From the NCBI RefSeq assembly GCF_000327385.1, contig NW_008708555.1:2529188-2593187 (forward strand): a DNA stretch of 64,000 nucleotides, given 5' to 3'. The translations under genes and the position numbers were made by a program. This DNA comes from Lottia gigantea (lineage: Eukaryota > Mollusca > Gastropoda > Lottiidae). The notes below the pieces were generated by a model. The model did no database searches. It was not told where the DNA came from and was given only the letters and a program-made list of their open reading frames with translations. Below are positions 11,276-23,500 of this stretch, piece by piece (within the stretch, counting starts at the first letter, position 1; each line of letters starts with the position of its first letter).

Positions 11276-11860
11276 GGGGAAAATAAAACTATAAAAAATA
11301 AAAAAGAATTGTGAATAGTATCTCAGGTAGAATATAGCACCTTGTCCTCGACTTCGGTATATCTACCGTCTGATAAAATACACAGGGTTATTCTGATCTA
11401 AAACTATTTATAAGTTATGCCTATTTAAATTGCAATAATAATAATGCAATAACAAGGATAATAATAATATGGGGGAGAAAAATAATATAAAAAAGAAAAA
11501 AAAGTGAATAATATCTCCGGTAGAATATAGCACTTGTCCTCAACCATTGTTTTGGCTGAAAGTAAAAGGCCGCACTTTAGGTTAGACTTTGGAATAACTA
11601 CCGTCTGATAAAATTCACAGGGACAAACCTAACCATGGTACTCCAGTCTTGATTTGAACCCTCTCAAGGAATTGATAAAATGAATAATGTCAGATTTATA
11701 GTCCAATATTTGCCGTAGGACTCATGACACTTCCTTCGAGGATCATGCAGCAAAGTGGTCCCCTCACCTACTACATGACCACTTCCAGAGTGCCCACGCT
11801 GACCGACCATCCAATTTAGTAAGTGGCAATACCCAAATCATCCCTACTGTGAGAGGGGGG
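11246..11860 (-). repeat. Putative interspersed repeat with AAT/ATT tail and duplicated 3' portion
   Basis: The left edge is a long AAT array (11246-11275), which on the minus strand would be an ATT tail. A segment carrying GGTAGAATATAGCAC and CTACCGTCTGATAAAAT occurs twice, at about 11276-11389 and 11471-11622, the second with its own imperfect AAT tract at 11437-11470. The right copy holds about 50 bp (around 11540-11590) that the left lacks. The adjoining 11623-11860 is less AT-rich and includes GAACCCTCTC and a CCCCTCACC tract. The layout suggests a minus-strand retroposon-like repeat whose 3' end was tandemly duplicated. No coding remnant was recognised, and the right edge is approximate. 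Confidence 0.4.
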
Positions 11861-11907
11861 TTTCCTAAAATAAGACTGTACAATAAGTGCCATTACTTAC
11901 AATTTTG

Positions 11908-11935
11908 ACAACTTCCCTTATCCTAAAGAAGTTGT
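11908..11935. repeat. Hairpin copy 1 (8-bp perfect stem)
   Basis: ACAACTTC (11908-11915) and GAAGTTGT (11928-11935) flank the 12-base loop CCTTATCCTAAA. A related hairpin sits 371 bp downstream. Confidence 0.7.
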
Positions 11936-12030
11936 TTTTACAGAGAAAACTTCCTGGTGACCTCACAAAATACACACATACTTGGAATTGACTTCATGTT
12001 GAATAATTAAATCATGAAATCAACCTTATA

Positions 12031-12228
12031 AATCTGATGAACTTTAAAGAAATGCCAATTCATTATTTTAATTTGATAGAAATGGTTAATTATTGTCTGA
12101 TTCTTGTAATTAGAAAGTCCCGAATTTGTCATAATAACTGATAATTACAAACATTGAAAATATTTGGCATTTCCTTAAAAAAACACATTCATTCTTTACG
12201 TCTTATATGATACGCAGTTCATCAGATT
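12031..12228. repeat. Nested inverted repeat with one long bulge
   Basis: The 28-base left arm (12031-12058) pairs with two right-hand blocks. TTTAAAGAAATGCCAA (12043-12058) matches 12164-12179 with one mismatch, and AATCTGATGAACT (12031-12043) matches 12216-12228 perfectly. About 36 bases (12180-12215) interrupt the right arm. Part of this insert resembles 12349-12368. An inner TTGTAATTA/TAATTACAA pair (12104-12112, 12142-12150) continues the stem. Confidence 0.65.
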
Positions 12229-12278
12229 ATAGCCACAGTGGGGAATAAGACTTGAATTGGGAAGAGAAAATTTGGCCA

Positions 12279-12304
12279 GACTTCCCTCAGAGCCTAAAGA
12301 AGTC
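12279..12304. repeat. Hairpin copy 2 (6-bp stem)
   Basis: GACTTC (12279-12284) and GAAGTC (12299-12304) flank a 14-base loop ending CCTAAA, as in copy 1 at 11908-11935. Relative to copy 1, the outermost pair of this stem is G-C instead of A-T. Confidence 0.65.
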
Positions 12305-12469
12305 ATTTTTTCTCTTCAAACAGTTAGAGAGAAAGTATCAGATAGATAAAAACACATTCATACTTTACTTAGGGTCATCAGGAAGTGAAAAAAACCAATG
12401 AAAGAATCAATTCGATATTTTTACATATTGTATTTTACCTTGATATAGACTTCTGCACATTTATTGTTT

Positions 12470-13480
12470 AATTCTTAATTCAGCCTACTTTATTATCAAT
12501 CTAAGCTGATATAAATCTTATTTATAATAATCCAATTTCATTCATATTCTTTACCAAGCCTACTTCATTTCCATACCAATCTTTTACAACTTGATTCCTA
12601 TTCTTAATTCAGCCTATTTTATTGTTAATCTTACCTAGTAATTCATATTCTTAGTTCAGCCTATTTTATTGTTAATCTTACCAAGTAATTCATATTTTTA
12701 ATTCAGCCTGTTTTATTGTTTATCTTACCAAGTAATTCATATTTTTAATTTAGCCTGTTTTATTGTTAATCTTACCAAGTAATTCATATTTTTAATTTAG
12801 CCTGTTTTATTGTTTATCTTACCAAGTAATTCATATTTTTAATTTAGCTTGTTTTATTGTTAATCTTACCAAGTAATTCATATTCTTAATTCAGCCTATT
12901 TTATTGTTAATCTTACCAAGTAATTCATATTTTTAATTTAGCCTGTTTTATTGTTTATCTTACCAAGTAATTCATATTTTTAATTTAGCTTGTTTTATTG
13001 TTAATCTTACCAAGTAATTCATATTCTTAATTCAGCCTATTTTATTGTTAATCTTACCAAGTAATTCATATTTTTAATTCAGCCTATTTTATTGTTAATC
13101 TTACCAAGTAATTCATATTTTTAATTTAGCCTGTTTTATTGTTAATCTTACCAAGTAATTCATATTTTTAATTCAGCCTGTTTTGTTGTTAATCTTACCT
13201 AGTAATTCATATTCTTAATTCAGTCTGTTTTATTCTCAATCTTTCTTAGCACAACTATATTCATATTCTTAATTCAGTCTACTTTATTCTCAATCTTACT
13301 CAGAGCAACTATATTCATATTCTTAATACAGCCTACTTTTTTCGCAATCTAACCCAATAGACCTTCATTGCTGTTCATAATTCCGCATACTTTATTCTCA
13401 ATCTAACCTAGTAAAGCTTAGTTATCCGTACTATATAGTCAATCTTACCTACTAAACTTAATTCCTATTCTTAAAGTTAA
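12470..13480. repeat. 47-bp minisatellite with degenerate flanks
   Basis: Twelve near-identical 47-bp units run from 12642 to 13205, with the repeated core GTTAATCTTACCAAGTAATT. Unit variants are ordered: units at 12783, 12830 and 12877 are repeated exactly at 12924, 12971 and 13018, making a 141-bp higher-order repeat. To the right the unit length shifts to 54 bp for two copies (13206-13259 and 13260-13313) and then decays to about 13480. To the left, decayed units extend to about 12470. The homogenised centre with decayed edges is the usual signature of unequal exchange or slippage. No open frame spans the array. Confidence 0.95.
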
Positions 13481-13871
13481 AACTCTTTGCTTTGTAGAAT
13501 ATTGTCATTGTTGACTACTCTTTCTTGAATTTGCTTACTTTATTCACACATTGATTATAAGATAAATAACACCCCATCAAAACAAAAGCTTGTCCATGGT
13601 GTATATCAAAACTACATGTTGGCAGAATATATTAAGTTCATTTCAAATATCTACACTACTATATCTCTATTCTGTTTATTCCTTATATTTGTGAATATAT
13701 AAGTTTTTTAATTCAAAATTAAAAGTACTTACCAAATATTTTCTTGAGATATTAGTTTTAACATTAACAAATAGTTCATTCTACCATATAACCATAAGTT
13801 TACAGAAACCTTGAAATACAAAAAGTGGACGTGAGTAATGCTGTAAATAGTACCAGTCGAGTCTGAATTTT
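13481..13871. other. Stretch without a supported gene
   Basis: AT-rich, with no ORF, repeat or motif that I can support. Confidence 0.5.
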
Positions 13872-13968
13872 CAGAAAAAGATAGGAAATGAAATGAAATG
13901 AATGGAGTTTTACGTCCTACTCTTCTGCACTTTGTGGGCTAATGAAGACGGCAGAAAAAGATAGGAAA
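13872..13968 (-). mobile_element. Short SINE 3' fragment with 17-bp target-site duplications
   Basis: The 63-bp body (13889-13951) is the reverse complement of a SINE 3' end. Its minus-strand reading has TTCATTAGCCCACA, then AAAACTCCATTCATTTC and an ATTTC-type tail. The same landmarks end the longer SINE at 50060-50110. Identical 17-bp copies of CAGAAAAAGATAGGAAA at 13872-13888 and 13952-13968 flank it, so the insertion and its severe 5' truncation occurred in one target-primed event. The exact duplications imply a young insertion. Confidence 0.8.
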
Positions 13969-14472
13969 CCATTCAACCTATAAATGCTAAATAATAAATA
14001 CTAAAAAGCTTCTAAATGCACACCCTTAAACTTTAAAGAAAACTTTATTAGACTAGTACTTGCCTTTATTTCAAACTTCAAAATAGTCTTCAGTACAGTG
14101 TTGTCCTGTTGCTCTCATAGCAACCAGAAGTGAACCCTGGGACATCTGCTGACTGAATGAGACTCTTCACTGTTGTTGTCAACCTGAATACAACCCCTGA
14201 ATTCTATTTACGTTCAAACTGGGGTTAACATATCTTAAATCCTTATTATATCCACAGTTTTAAAACAAAAGACTGACAATAGAGTGAACACTTTTCAACC
14301 CTTGGTCATGGTTTTAATCTTTTAACAATTATCATAATCAATTTGTCATTATTCATATACAGTTTTGTGCCGATTAAACTGAAACTTGTAACTTGTGTTT
14401 AGCCATTTTTCGAACCCTATCACCATATTGGCAACTTGTCAATTCGAACTTAAACAAAAACGCAGCAAGATA
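13969..14472. other. Stretch without a supported gene
   Basis: The part near 14140-14200 is less AT-rich but has stops in all frames inspected. I see no repeat. Confidence 0.4.
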
Positions 14473-14712
14473 CACATGTGTAAAAAGCAAGATCAGATCA
14501 AAATTGCAGCCTCTATTGCGTCTACAAGAATTGTTGACGGATGGACAAGGGCGGCAGCTATGCACGTCACAAAGTTCCAACTAACAGAATATGAGCCCTT
14601 TTGCTCGCGGCATCTGGAAAAAATCATACCAATCGTTGGTTTAGTTGAGGTTAGGGCACCTTCTACTGATACATCGCAGTTGCAGCCAGATCTGAGTGGT
14701 CGTATCTCATAG
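14473..14712. other. G+C-richer island open in several frames on both strands
   Basis: The plus strand is open to 14712 in one frame (from 14395) and to 14584 in another. The minus strand is open over 14493-14717 and 14374-14580. The plus-strand peptide includes FQLTEYEPFCSRHLEKIIPI; none of the translations resembles a family I know. A possible acceptor ends at about 14506 (ATTGCAG), but no donor follows before the stop. Low AT content alone can open several frames, so this may be a conserved non-coding block rather than an exon. Confidence 0.25.
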
Positions 14713-17700
14713 GTCAACCTGGCCCACCTTGAGTTTAATTTATATGTCTAGTTCGTTAATGATCTAAATATTGTCTTATTTGGGGTAAATTAACCTTATT
14801 TTCTTCTGTAATTTCAACCAAGCCTTAATACCAGGTTGATCAAGCCAATTGTTATTTTCGTTGCTCATTTATGTAAATAGTTACCTTAGTTTAGATAATT
14901 AGTGGATTATTATTTTAATGATCGAAACAATAACAATTCTTAAATGATATGGAGACTTTCTTCTTTTGATGAAGTTAACAAAAAACAGGCCACGCCACGC
15001 ATTGTCCAATGAGGAAGCTTTAGCCAAGACAAGGGACTAGGCCTACTCGTTTCTAATATCCAACGGCTAGCTTGTAGCACTTGTGGTCAAAGTTTATTGT
15101 CCATACGTAACGACAAAACATATTTTATACCCCTGATAGGGTTTGCAAATCTGAGGGTACTCTCTCTCGATCGAAACCTTTTGATTAAGGCAAATGTTCA
15201 AGTAAAGTAAATGGTCTGATATGAAAGATCTTCTAAACGTTGCTGATAAACCCTAATTACAGCTATCTCTACCTCTGTTTGCATATCTGCTAAGCTATGA
15301 CCAGTTTAAATCGCCCTTGGATATATGTCTTTTGAGACTTATTTGCAGACTATATGAAATATGATTTTAATGAAGCTCCACAGTTTTCTATGCAAATGAG
15401 ATATATGTAATGCGCTTGGCCAAGGTATTCAACGTTTTATCATCTCTTTGAAAAAAATATAGGGCGAATGTAGACACTTAGTAAACTATTTCCAAGGTTT
15501 ATTTTCATTAAAATATATAATATAAACCATAGTGCGCGTGACAGATGCCACAAAGCACGTGTACAATCAAACATTATTGAAAATTTACTGTTATATGTTG
15601 TTTAAAAGGCATCAAGTAAAAAGGTAATGAAAGTCGGATTTTGAACTGCGATAACCCCCGGGTGGTCAGATGGCGTATAAACAATATTTAATAGATTATT
15701 ATAGTGTTTATTTATATACATATAGTGCTGGTCAGTTCAACATGAACTTCTATTGAAAGGAGATCATTTTGTAAACACTGAACTAATTCTACAAATTATA
15801 AAAGCGAGTTGAAAGTATACCCCAAATTTTACATAACAGATCATTCTAAATTTTCTTTGGTAGCTTTGTCAAATATTTGTAATTTATTGCCCCTTTAACA
15901 TGCTTGTTGTTACTCATGGCAAGACAATTTGTCCAAAAAACACATTGACATATAGCTGCCTTGACTTTTTTAAAGCCATGATATCTACATAAAAGCGTTT
16001 CTTTTGTTGAAATAAAACGTTCACGACTGTGATCATATATAATGACAATGATTTCTCCAAAAATCATTTTCATAATGGCCATTCCCAGTTTGTTTGTTTT
16101 CTCTAAATTACTGTGGATAAGTCAATGTTAATCTGGTAATTGGAAGGGGATTGAAATCAAAGGTAACAATATTAGAATATCTCTCCCATCAATTGCTATA
16201 ATAGATTCCACCCCAGGGGACCAGATCTTACCCAATGGGATCTTTTATAATAAAATAACGAAAAATAAACAGTGGCCAGTTTGTTTATATTTAATCTGTT
16301 GATTATCTATTTCATCTATTTTGTATATCAAATTGATAATGATTGCGCTATGGGTTTATTAATTGGAAAATATCAGTGGTATTTATGATGTTGTTAAAAT
16401 AACTATGCGATTTGGAAATCAAACATGACTGTATGTTTTTTGTTTGCAAAATGTTAGAAATAACCAGATCTGATGTCGATTTATATTTGTGGATTATTTT
16501 CTTTCAATCTATGATTCCACGAGCTAATATCGTCCTAGGAAGTTAACTCGCATTGCGTTATTGAGCAAGTACTCTGTGTATGCAAGAAATACAAAAAAAA
16601 ATCTCAAAAATTGGTGATTTATTAAATTTGTATATTATTATTCTCAATATCATTCTTCGCTCATATTGCATTAGCCGCATCAATACATACTTTCCTTGGA
16701 ACTATGAGATTTTTCATTCGCACGCTAGTGCACATATTCATTGATATTGCTATGAAGGCAATCTGAAATGGTTCCTCATTAAAATTCCGAAGCTGTATCT
16801 TCCAGTTGAGCTAAGTAATGATATAATAGTTTGATTTATTGGCCGCGTACCTCATTGAAAATCATCTCGTTTACTGCTGATATTACAAAGTTAAATAAGG
16901 AGTATTATCTTCAGAAGATACGGAATTCGCGTGGTAAAATGCGGTGTGTCCGAAACTGTATGGTCTCCTTAGTTTTGTTCATTTTCGGACTTTTATCAAG
17001 ACAATGCGTTCCTTAAATGTATTGGCCTGTGAACGTCTAAATATCAAACCGTCTTTCAGAAATATCAGCTGTGGATTCAGCTCCTACGGTCTTAACAGAT
17101 GTTTTGGTTGATACCCATTATGAGGAAACCTGACTTGGTGCCTCGGGTATGCACAGTTGACAGTCCTTTTTATGAATACAGGTGGTCCACGATTGACTAC
17201 GTTTTTGACGGATGAGCAGTCTTGGCAGATTAACATTTATAACAAAAATAAGTATGTTAAGTTTATTTAATGTTTTTACCTCCATTGGAAAAGAAAACTC
17301 AATCAAAATTAGACAGTTTCCCATCTGTTGCCTGTCAAAAGAGAAACATTTATCTGTTTTATTTTCAGCTTGGAGTGAGAATTGGAAACAAAAATAACCT
17401 GAAAACTATAGATTAATTCATTAAGCTGAGCAGATGGAAGAGATATATCACCATCACTTTCCGATATTCTTACAACCCTCCAGGGTGGAACATATATGTA
17501 TGTGTTACCAGAAATTCACAGTGGATGGGCGTGATCCTATTCAGATATAAATGATGATTCTGGAATTTACGTTGGATGGATTTGATCTTCATCAGTTGAA
17601 TGTAATCCGTTATTGCTAAGAAAATGTAACAAATTCGCAAATGAAAATAGATTGTATGATTTACTTCACAATGTACATGTAGACAAGAGAATACGAGATG

Positions 17701-20494
17701 AAATTTACGTGTTTGATTCTTGTTTATCCACAGACGATCGGTTTTGGTATATTTATGCTAATTGGGACAGTGTTTGGAAGTTACATGTATCACCCACTAC
17801 CCTTAGTCCAAACGGGTCAACTGAAAAGTACAAGGTAATCGCATTGTCAACCACATTGAATATGATAGTTCTTAAAAGTAAGCAGTGGTAGCCATTTGTG
17901 GCAGGCCTATGGGTATGTATATGGTAAAGACATTTTCATTTAAGTCAATGCAAGACTAATTTTGTATTCTACATCATAAATAGAAAGTCTATAGCTGCAG
18001 GGTAGGGGCTATTTATCATCAATCAAGTTCTAATCATCTGTTGGCTTCTTCCAGACATCCCCCATCGTCTCGAACCTGATATCAACAAAAAGTAATCATT
18101 CGGAAATTCCACTTCATAAAAATTACTGCTGACTCGCCACAATTAACCCCAGTCTTGCTACAATTTACTTCGTGATTGCCATAACTTCCGCTTCAATACC
18201 GTCTTCCCTCAACATAGTCGAGACTTCTTTAGAAATATCCCTCCGCTATAACAATATAATCCCAATATATCAATCTAATTAATACAACTAACAATAAACA
18301 TCACGTTTTCATCCCCAGGGTCTTATCTAGTATACTGGCCACTTAAGCCATGTTTTTCAGGCAGAAAGAATTTATATTGACTTATATTGCTGACATCTCT
18401 AGTATACGTATAGACTACATTGGAATTTGCCGAAAGCCTGATGAACCTTAGAAGCCCTGTAGCTCATTTCACGACAAATTGCAACGGTATGTTATTTATT
18501 CAGGAGGTCTATGGTGTCCCCTGTGGTGTTCGCTCTCAACCAAAAGGGGTACTAATACCCCAGAAACTAGGGCTTTTTCACATAGTTAAATAAATGTGAA
18601 ATACTCCTACTGATACAAGAAACGGAAATGTAGTTTTATCCTCAGAAAAAAATGATAGATATAAAATTTGAACAATGAGAATGGAATAAAAGTTAAGCTT
18701 TAAAAATGTCTGGAGAATTGAAAATAATACATTCAGTTGTTTTATGAGATATAAAATCTCGGGTATGAAAGCTATCTCGGGTTTAATGATACAGAATAAT
18801 AAGTAATTCGAAACGCAATTGTTCTGTTTTATAACTTTTTTGTGTTTAATATATTATTTAGGAGAACATTCAGTGTGGAAAAATGTAGAGTAAGAGGCAT
18901 CTTCTTGAAGAGCCTGAAGGCCAAACCCATTTTTGTTGCGTTAAAAATTGCATAGTAAGGTTTAATTTACCTTGCTTTAACAATTTTGCTTTAACAAATG
19001 ATAATATTGGCACACTGTGGTATGACTCATAGCAATAGTTATAGATGGTTGCACAAGCAAAATTACCTATAGACCTATAAGGGAGACCACAATGCAAATT
19101 CAATACCATCTCATACGTTTCATCTTCCTACACTGATGAACAAAACTGTATAACTTGGCACTATAACGCGATATTGTTAGATATAATCAGAAAGGCTGAT
19201 ACTAAATTGTTGATATAAAATCTGAGATTTATGACAATATTAAATAATATTCTATTTCATGGTAATAAGTAATGACGTACTGTCACGGGATTTATAAAAT
19301 ATATCACAATATTAGCAAGCAGACGACATAAATCTTTAGAATTTATTCTCGTTACTTTGTCTTCTATCTCAGCGACCAAATATGGCAGCGTCAACCATGT
19401 GAATAATTAATCTGTCGTTTGGTCTTGTGTAGAAATCGTGGCAGATAAATCACAATGACCAAATATCAGAAGATGTAAAATATAATATAAAGGTTACTTT
19501 CATATTAGTGTCGAAAGAAGGGTGGAGATAAAAACGCATCCAAAGGAACAAGCAATGAGTATTATTACTTTTACAATCAATGACGAGATATTCCAGGCAT
19601 CTGAAATCATAAACACACAAAAAGATGTAACAAACTGTATATCGCCAAATATTGTAATTGCAAGGTTTTACATAATATAGATTTTGCTTATTTATCTTCT
19701 GATAAAGTAGTGTTGCAAGTTGACAATCGATGCCCAACCTTAGTCTTGTATGTAATGTTTTTAATCCAACCTTTCTAACGCAACAATTTATAGTATTTGA
19801 CATGAATCAAATCACCATTAGCCGATTATGTGCACCTTAACGGTTATTGCAGCATGTTTTGTACCAAGCCTGTACATATGTTATTTCTCAAGAGAATGAA
19901 GGTATGTAACTGGGTACCCCATATTCCTTGGTTGATATATTTTTTTCAGACGCTTTTCCTTACATACGTTTGTTTAACATCCCAGGTGCAGCGAGACCAA
20001 AGTATCTGCTTCTGAAAGAACTGATGTGTGGTGTGTAAGGTGTTTTGTCTATTTACTTGTTAATTTATACGTTTTAGAATTTAGAACGTAACGTACCGTG
20101 GATTCATTCTTTAACAACAAAAACTGATCAGTTAGGTTGTAGTTTTCAGTTCTCAACAGTGTTAATCATTTTGTGTATTTTTATCAATCATAAATTCATA
20201 TTTGAAATGTAATTAAGTGGTTCTTTATCACTATAGCAACAACCAAAACTGTTATTGTCATCGATTGTAATAATTATTAAAATAATGATTTAATTAATTT
20301 TGGAAACGTTTCATTGTTTTTAATTTAAGCCTATCAATTGATTTTACAAGACAAATATTAAAACAATAACTTAGATTCACTGAAAATTGTTGAGTCTCCG
20401 AATTACTAGTCGAAAATTTTTCCGTAAATTGCTGTTTTTCTGTTTACTATTAAAAGAATTATACCATATCATAAACTCTTACAGAAAGTCACCC
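14713..20494. other. Long AT-rich stretch without a supported gene
   Basis: Open frames of 61-117 codons occur (for example 17613-17891 plus and 19450-19803 minus) without domains or convincing splice context. At 19902-19949 a GTATGT...TTTTTTTCAG interval could be a 48-bp intron (see findings). The 18000-18330 part is C-rich on the plus strand. I found no repeat family here. Confidence 0.4.
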
Positions 20495-20552
20495 TGCCTC
20501 AAACATGTCATTTTGGGTATCCTCTTTTCCTACCTGCTTAGTGTTTGAGGCA
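20495..20552. repeat. Perfect 11-bp inverted repeat, 36-base loop
   Basis: TGCCTCAAACA (20495-20505) and TGTTTGAGGCA (20542-20552) are exact reverse complements. The loop is pyrimidine-rich. Pairing does not extend well into the loop, so a conventional microRNA hairpin is unlikely. Confidence 0.75.
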
Positions 20553-23500
20553 TTTTGCTCAGTTTATAATCTGTACTGATTCTTATACATTTCGTCCACG
20601 ATTTTTTTTTAGGTTTATAAAAGTTCTTAAATCATAAAGTATTTGAAGTTTCTTTCCAATTTAATCCATGAAAAGAGAAAGGAGAAACCGATACAATAAA
20701 TCAGAGATTAGAAATTCCCACCAGGCATGACAAAAACAATCACTTTAGGAAAAAATATCATAAATTAATATTCCCAGACTCATTTCTTTACTGCTAGAAT
20801 TTCCTTAATTAATTTCCTTCAGGAGAGGATATGTACTCAGACCAATATTCGACTGATCTCAATATTTCATACTATAGCTTCTAAACTGACCATTCCGTAA
20901 GCCTTCTAATGGACGCTTAAGAAATATTGTAAACGGAGCTTTCATGTGGCCGACTTAAAGGCTTAAATGTTCTATACATATCGATTTATCCTGTCTTCAT
21001 TTAGTGCAGAAAAGTAGGACGTAAAACTTGATTTTACTTCAGTTGTTGGTCATAGTCTATCGCATCGTCTATGTGAAGTAGGATTTGTCTATTATGACTT
21101 GATTAAATCTAAATCAAATTACAATTCAAACGTTTTCTGATATTTTTCGTAGTTTTCTAGTCTTTTTTAACAATCGTGTAATGTAGGACCTCTTTTTGGT
21201 AACAATAACAAATTGTATGACAGTCTCATTCGGTTTCATCTCAGGTTTGCACTTACGTTCGGTGTACGACTTCATGAAATGTTTTCGTGATAATCTTTGA
21301 TCCTGTTTGTTATAGTCTTTAAAGGGCCTGGCAGTCATTTGCTTAATCCGAAGATAACTCAAACGCCATGATGACACGTAGAGCATATTCTTTAAAATTT
21401 ATGTTTGCATTTTATTTTCAATTTGTCAGAGCTGTTAGGGCTTTATTCATTTATCGGAAATACTAATATAAAGATGCGACTCTCCTTGTTTCCCAAGTTT
21501 TTCTTTCTGAATGAGATGATTTTCATGATCAAAAGAATTGAAATGGCGAAGTCGAATTCTCTTTCAGCATTGTGACAGACTCCGGAAAGTGAGTCACCAA
21601 GGTGTCATTAGCTCGCCACTTTTTATAATCCCCCACAACTCCTAAATATAATTAAACATTTTCACAGCAACCAATAGAAATCAAAGAAGGATATTTTAAA
21701 AATTTGCTGCCACATTTTTTAATCTTAGAGATGGAGTTAATCACCATTTCACCATCTTAACTGTCGAGCGTCATCAGATTGGTCGTCTAAAAGTCATTAA
21801 CAGATGCCCAAGAACTTTAATCTTTTGGCATCTTGAATAACGTTAGTGACAGCAACATGTGCGTGCATGCTCGTCATAATGCATGGTCATTGAGTAAGGA
21901 AGAGATTCGTTTCGTTGATCAATTTCGATAACAAAGTTAGGATGTAACAGTCTCTCATATTCTGCCTGATTTCATGGCAAGTGCATTCATGCTGCAACGT
22001 TTTACACGTGCATATTGAGCACTAGGTGGACAGGTATAATATTGATCTCATAATTTCATCTCTTGCAAAAAACTTGTTGATTTTTTTCTTCTTTTAACAC
22101 GTCGAGCCATGTGTTACGCAATAGATATAATGTAAAATGTTATCTTAAAAAAATTTATGATCCTTGAGAACAAGCTTTTTGGTTACAGTGCCATTTGCGT
22201 GGTAGCTTTCAACAAATGGTGGCCGCGGGTCTGACCTCTGTTGGCGTTTTGTTCGTTTGGGGACTTTCTGTCTATCTGTCTAAATTGTGTGGTAAGATGT
22301 TTGGCCACGTCAGTGACGTATGTTTCCCTTTATGTACATTTTAGGGATCATAGGATCGGATACTATTAAGAGCTTTTCTTCATGTCGTCTTTTGTTTCCA
22401 AATTGATATGAAAAGGTGACAAATGTATTGTCCAAAGATCAATCATTGTTCAATTTGACTTTTTGTTTGTATTATACTGTCTTCTAGTGCGAAGTACATC
22501 TAAAACAAGATCAGAACGAGTTTAGAAGAAGGAAGACAATCGAGTTCTTCAAGCCACACCACTTTGGGCCGAGTTTCACCGCCGTGTCATTCAACTCAAA
22601 CCAGATCTCACGAATTTTCAACAATTAAACCAATAGCACAAAATCATCCAATGAACCAATTCAAATACTACGACTACCTAGTTGTCGATATTAGCATCCG
22701 TTGGACTTGTGGACTTGTCATCTACCAACCAACCAAACAAGAGCAATTCATAAATGTATTCTGGAAGGAGTTGGTTGTGTATTGGATTATTTGTTCCCAT
22801 TCTTGTAGGTTCTATCATAACAGGGAATAGTATTCAACTACTAAGGTGCTTGTTCAGTAATATGACAGATAATTTCCAATTAGCTGTGCAATGCTAAAAA
22901 TAAGCCATATGAACATGAATGATTTGAAAGTAAGATCATTTTACATAATCTCTCGAGAATGTCAAATTAGAAAATCTAAGTCAGTAGTGTTAATCCATAT
23001 GAAGTTGTATTGATTCTGACATTGTTTTTATTGACTACAATATATAACATCTATTTTACATCAATTTATTAAGAATATGTCATTGACAAATTCAATTAAT
23101 GTACAAGAGTTATTGGCAGGATTGAAGTGCCCAATGGCCTTTAGTTTGGGCTGTATGTAAATGATGAATAAGTATGATTATTATTACTGTGACAAGGGTA
23201 AATGTAATGTGGAATTCAGAGCTATTACAGTAGTGTATATCAACCAAATGTAAATCTTGAAAAAGTATATGAACACTAAATATTCTACAATGATTTCGAA
23301 AAAAAGAGATAGAAGTATCACAGCACAAAAATAAACAACAGTTTTATGGATATAAAGATATGAGGATTGTTTTTAATACTTCTCAACTGTTATCAACTGT
23401 GTCTGTGTTACACAAACTTTGTCTTCTCATCATGTTTTTGCCACACAGTTTTGCCCAACCCAGCTATTTTTGAATAATACATTGTCTTAATCTTTTATAA

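Larger units (their letters stand above)
11948..12386. repeat. Foldback-like region bounded by 14-bp inverted arms
   Basis: ACTTCCTGGTGACC (11948-11961) and GGTCATCAGGAAGT (12373-12386) are inverted with one mismatch. Inside lie a further nested inverted repeat (12031-12228) and hairpin copy 2. A direct repeat of AAAAACACATTCAT-CTTTAC is present at about 12178-12200 and 12349-12368. The arrangement resembles a decayed foldback element or MITE, but no target-site duplication or known terminus is visible. Confidence 0.4.

Noticed and set aside
11640-11670. Minus-strand GGGTTCAAATC resembling a tRNA B box
   Set aside because: There is no A box at suitable spacing and no cloverleaf can be drawn.
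21576-21597. Possible 21-base microexon between CTCTTTCAG and GTGAGTC
   Set aside because: Short acceptor-donor pairs like this occur often by chance, and nothing nearby looks coding.
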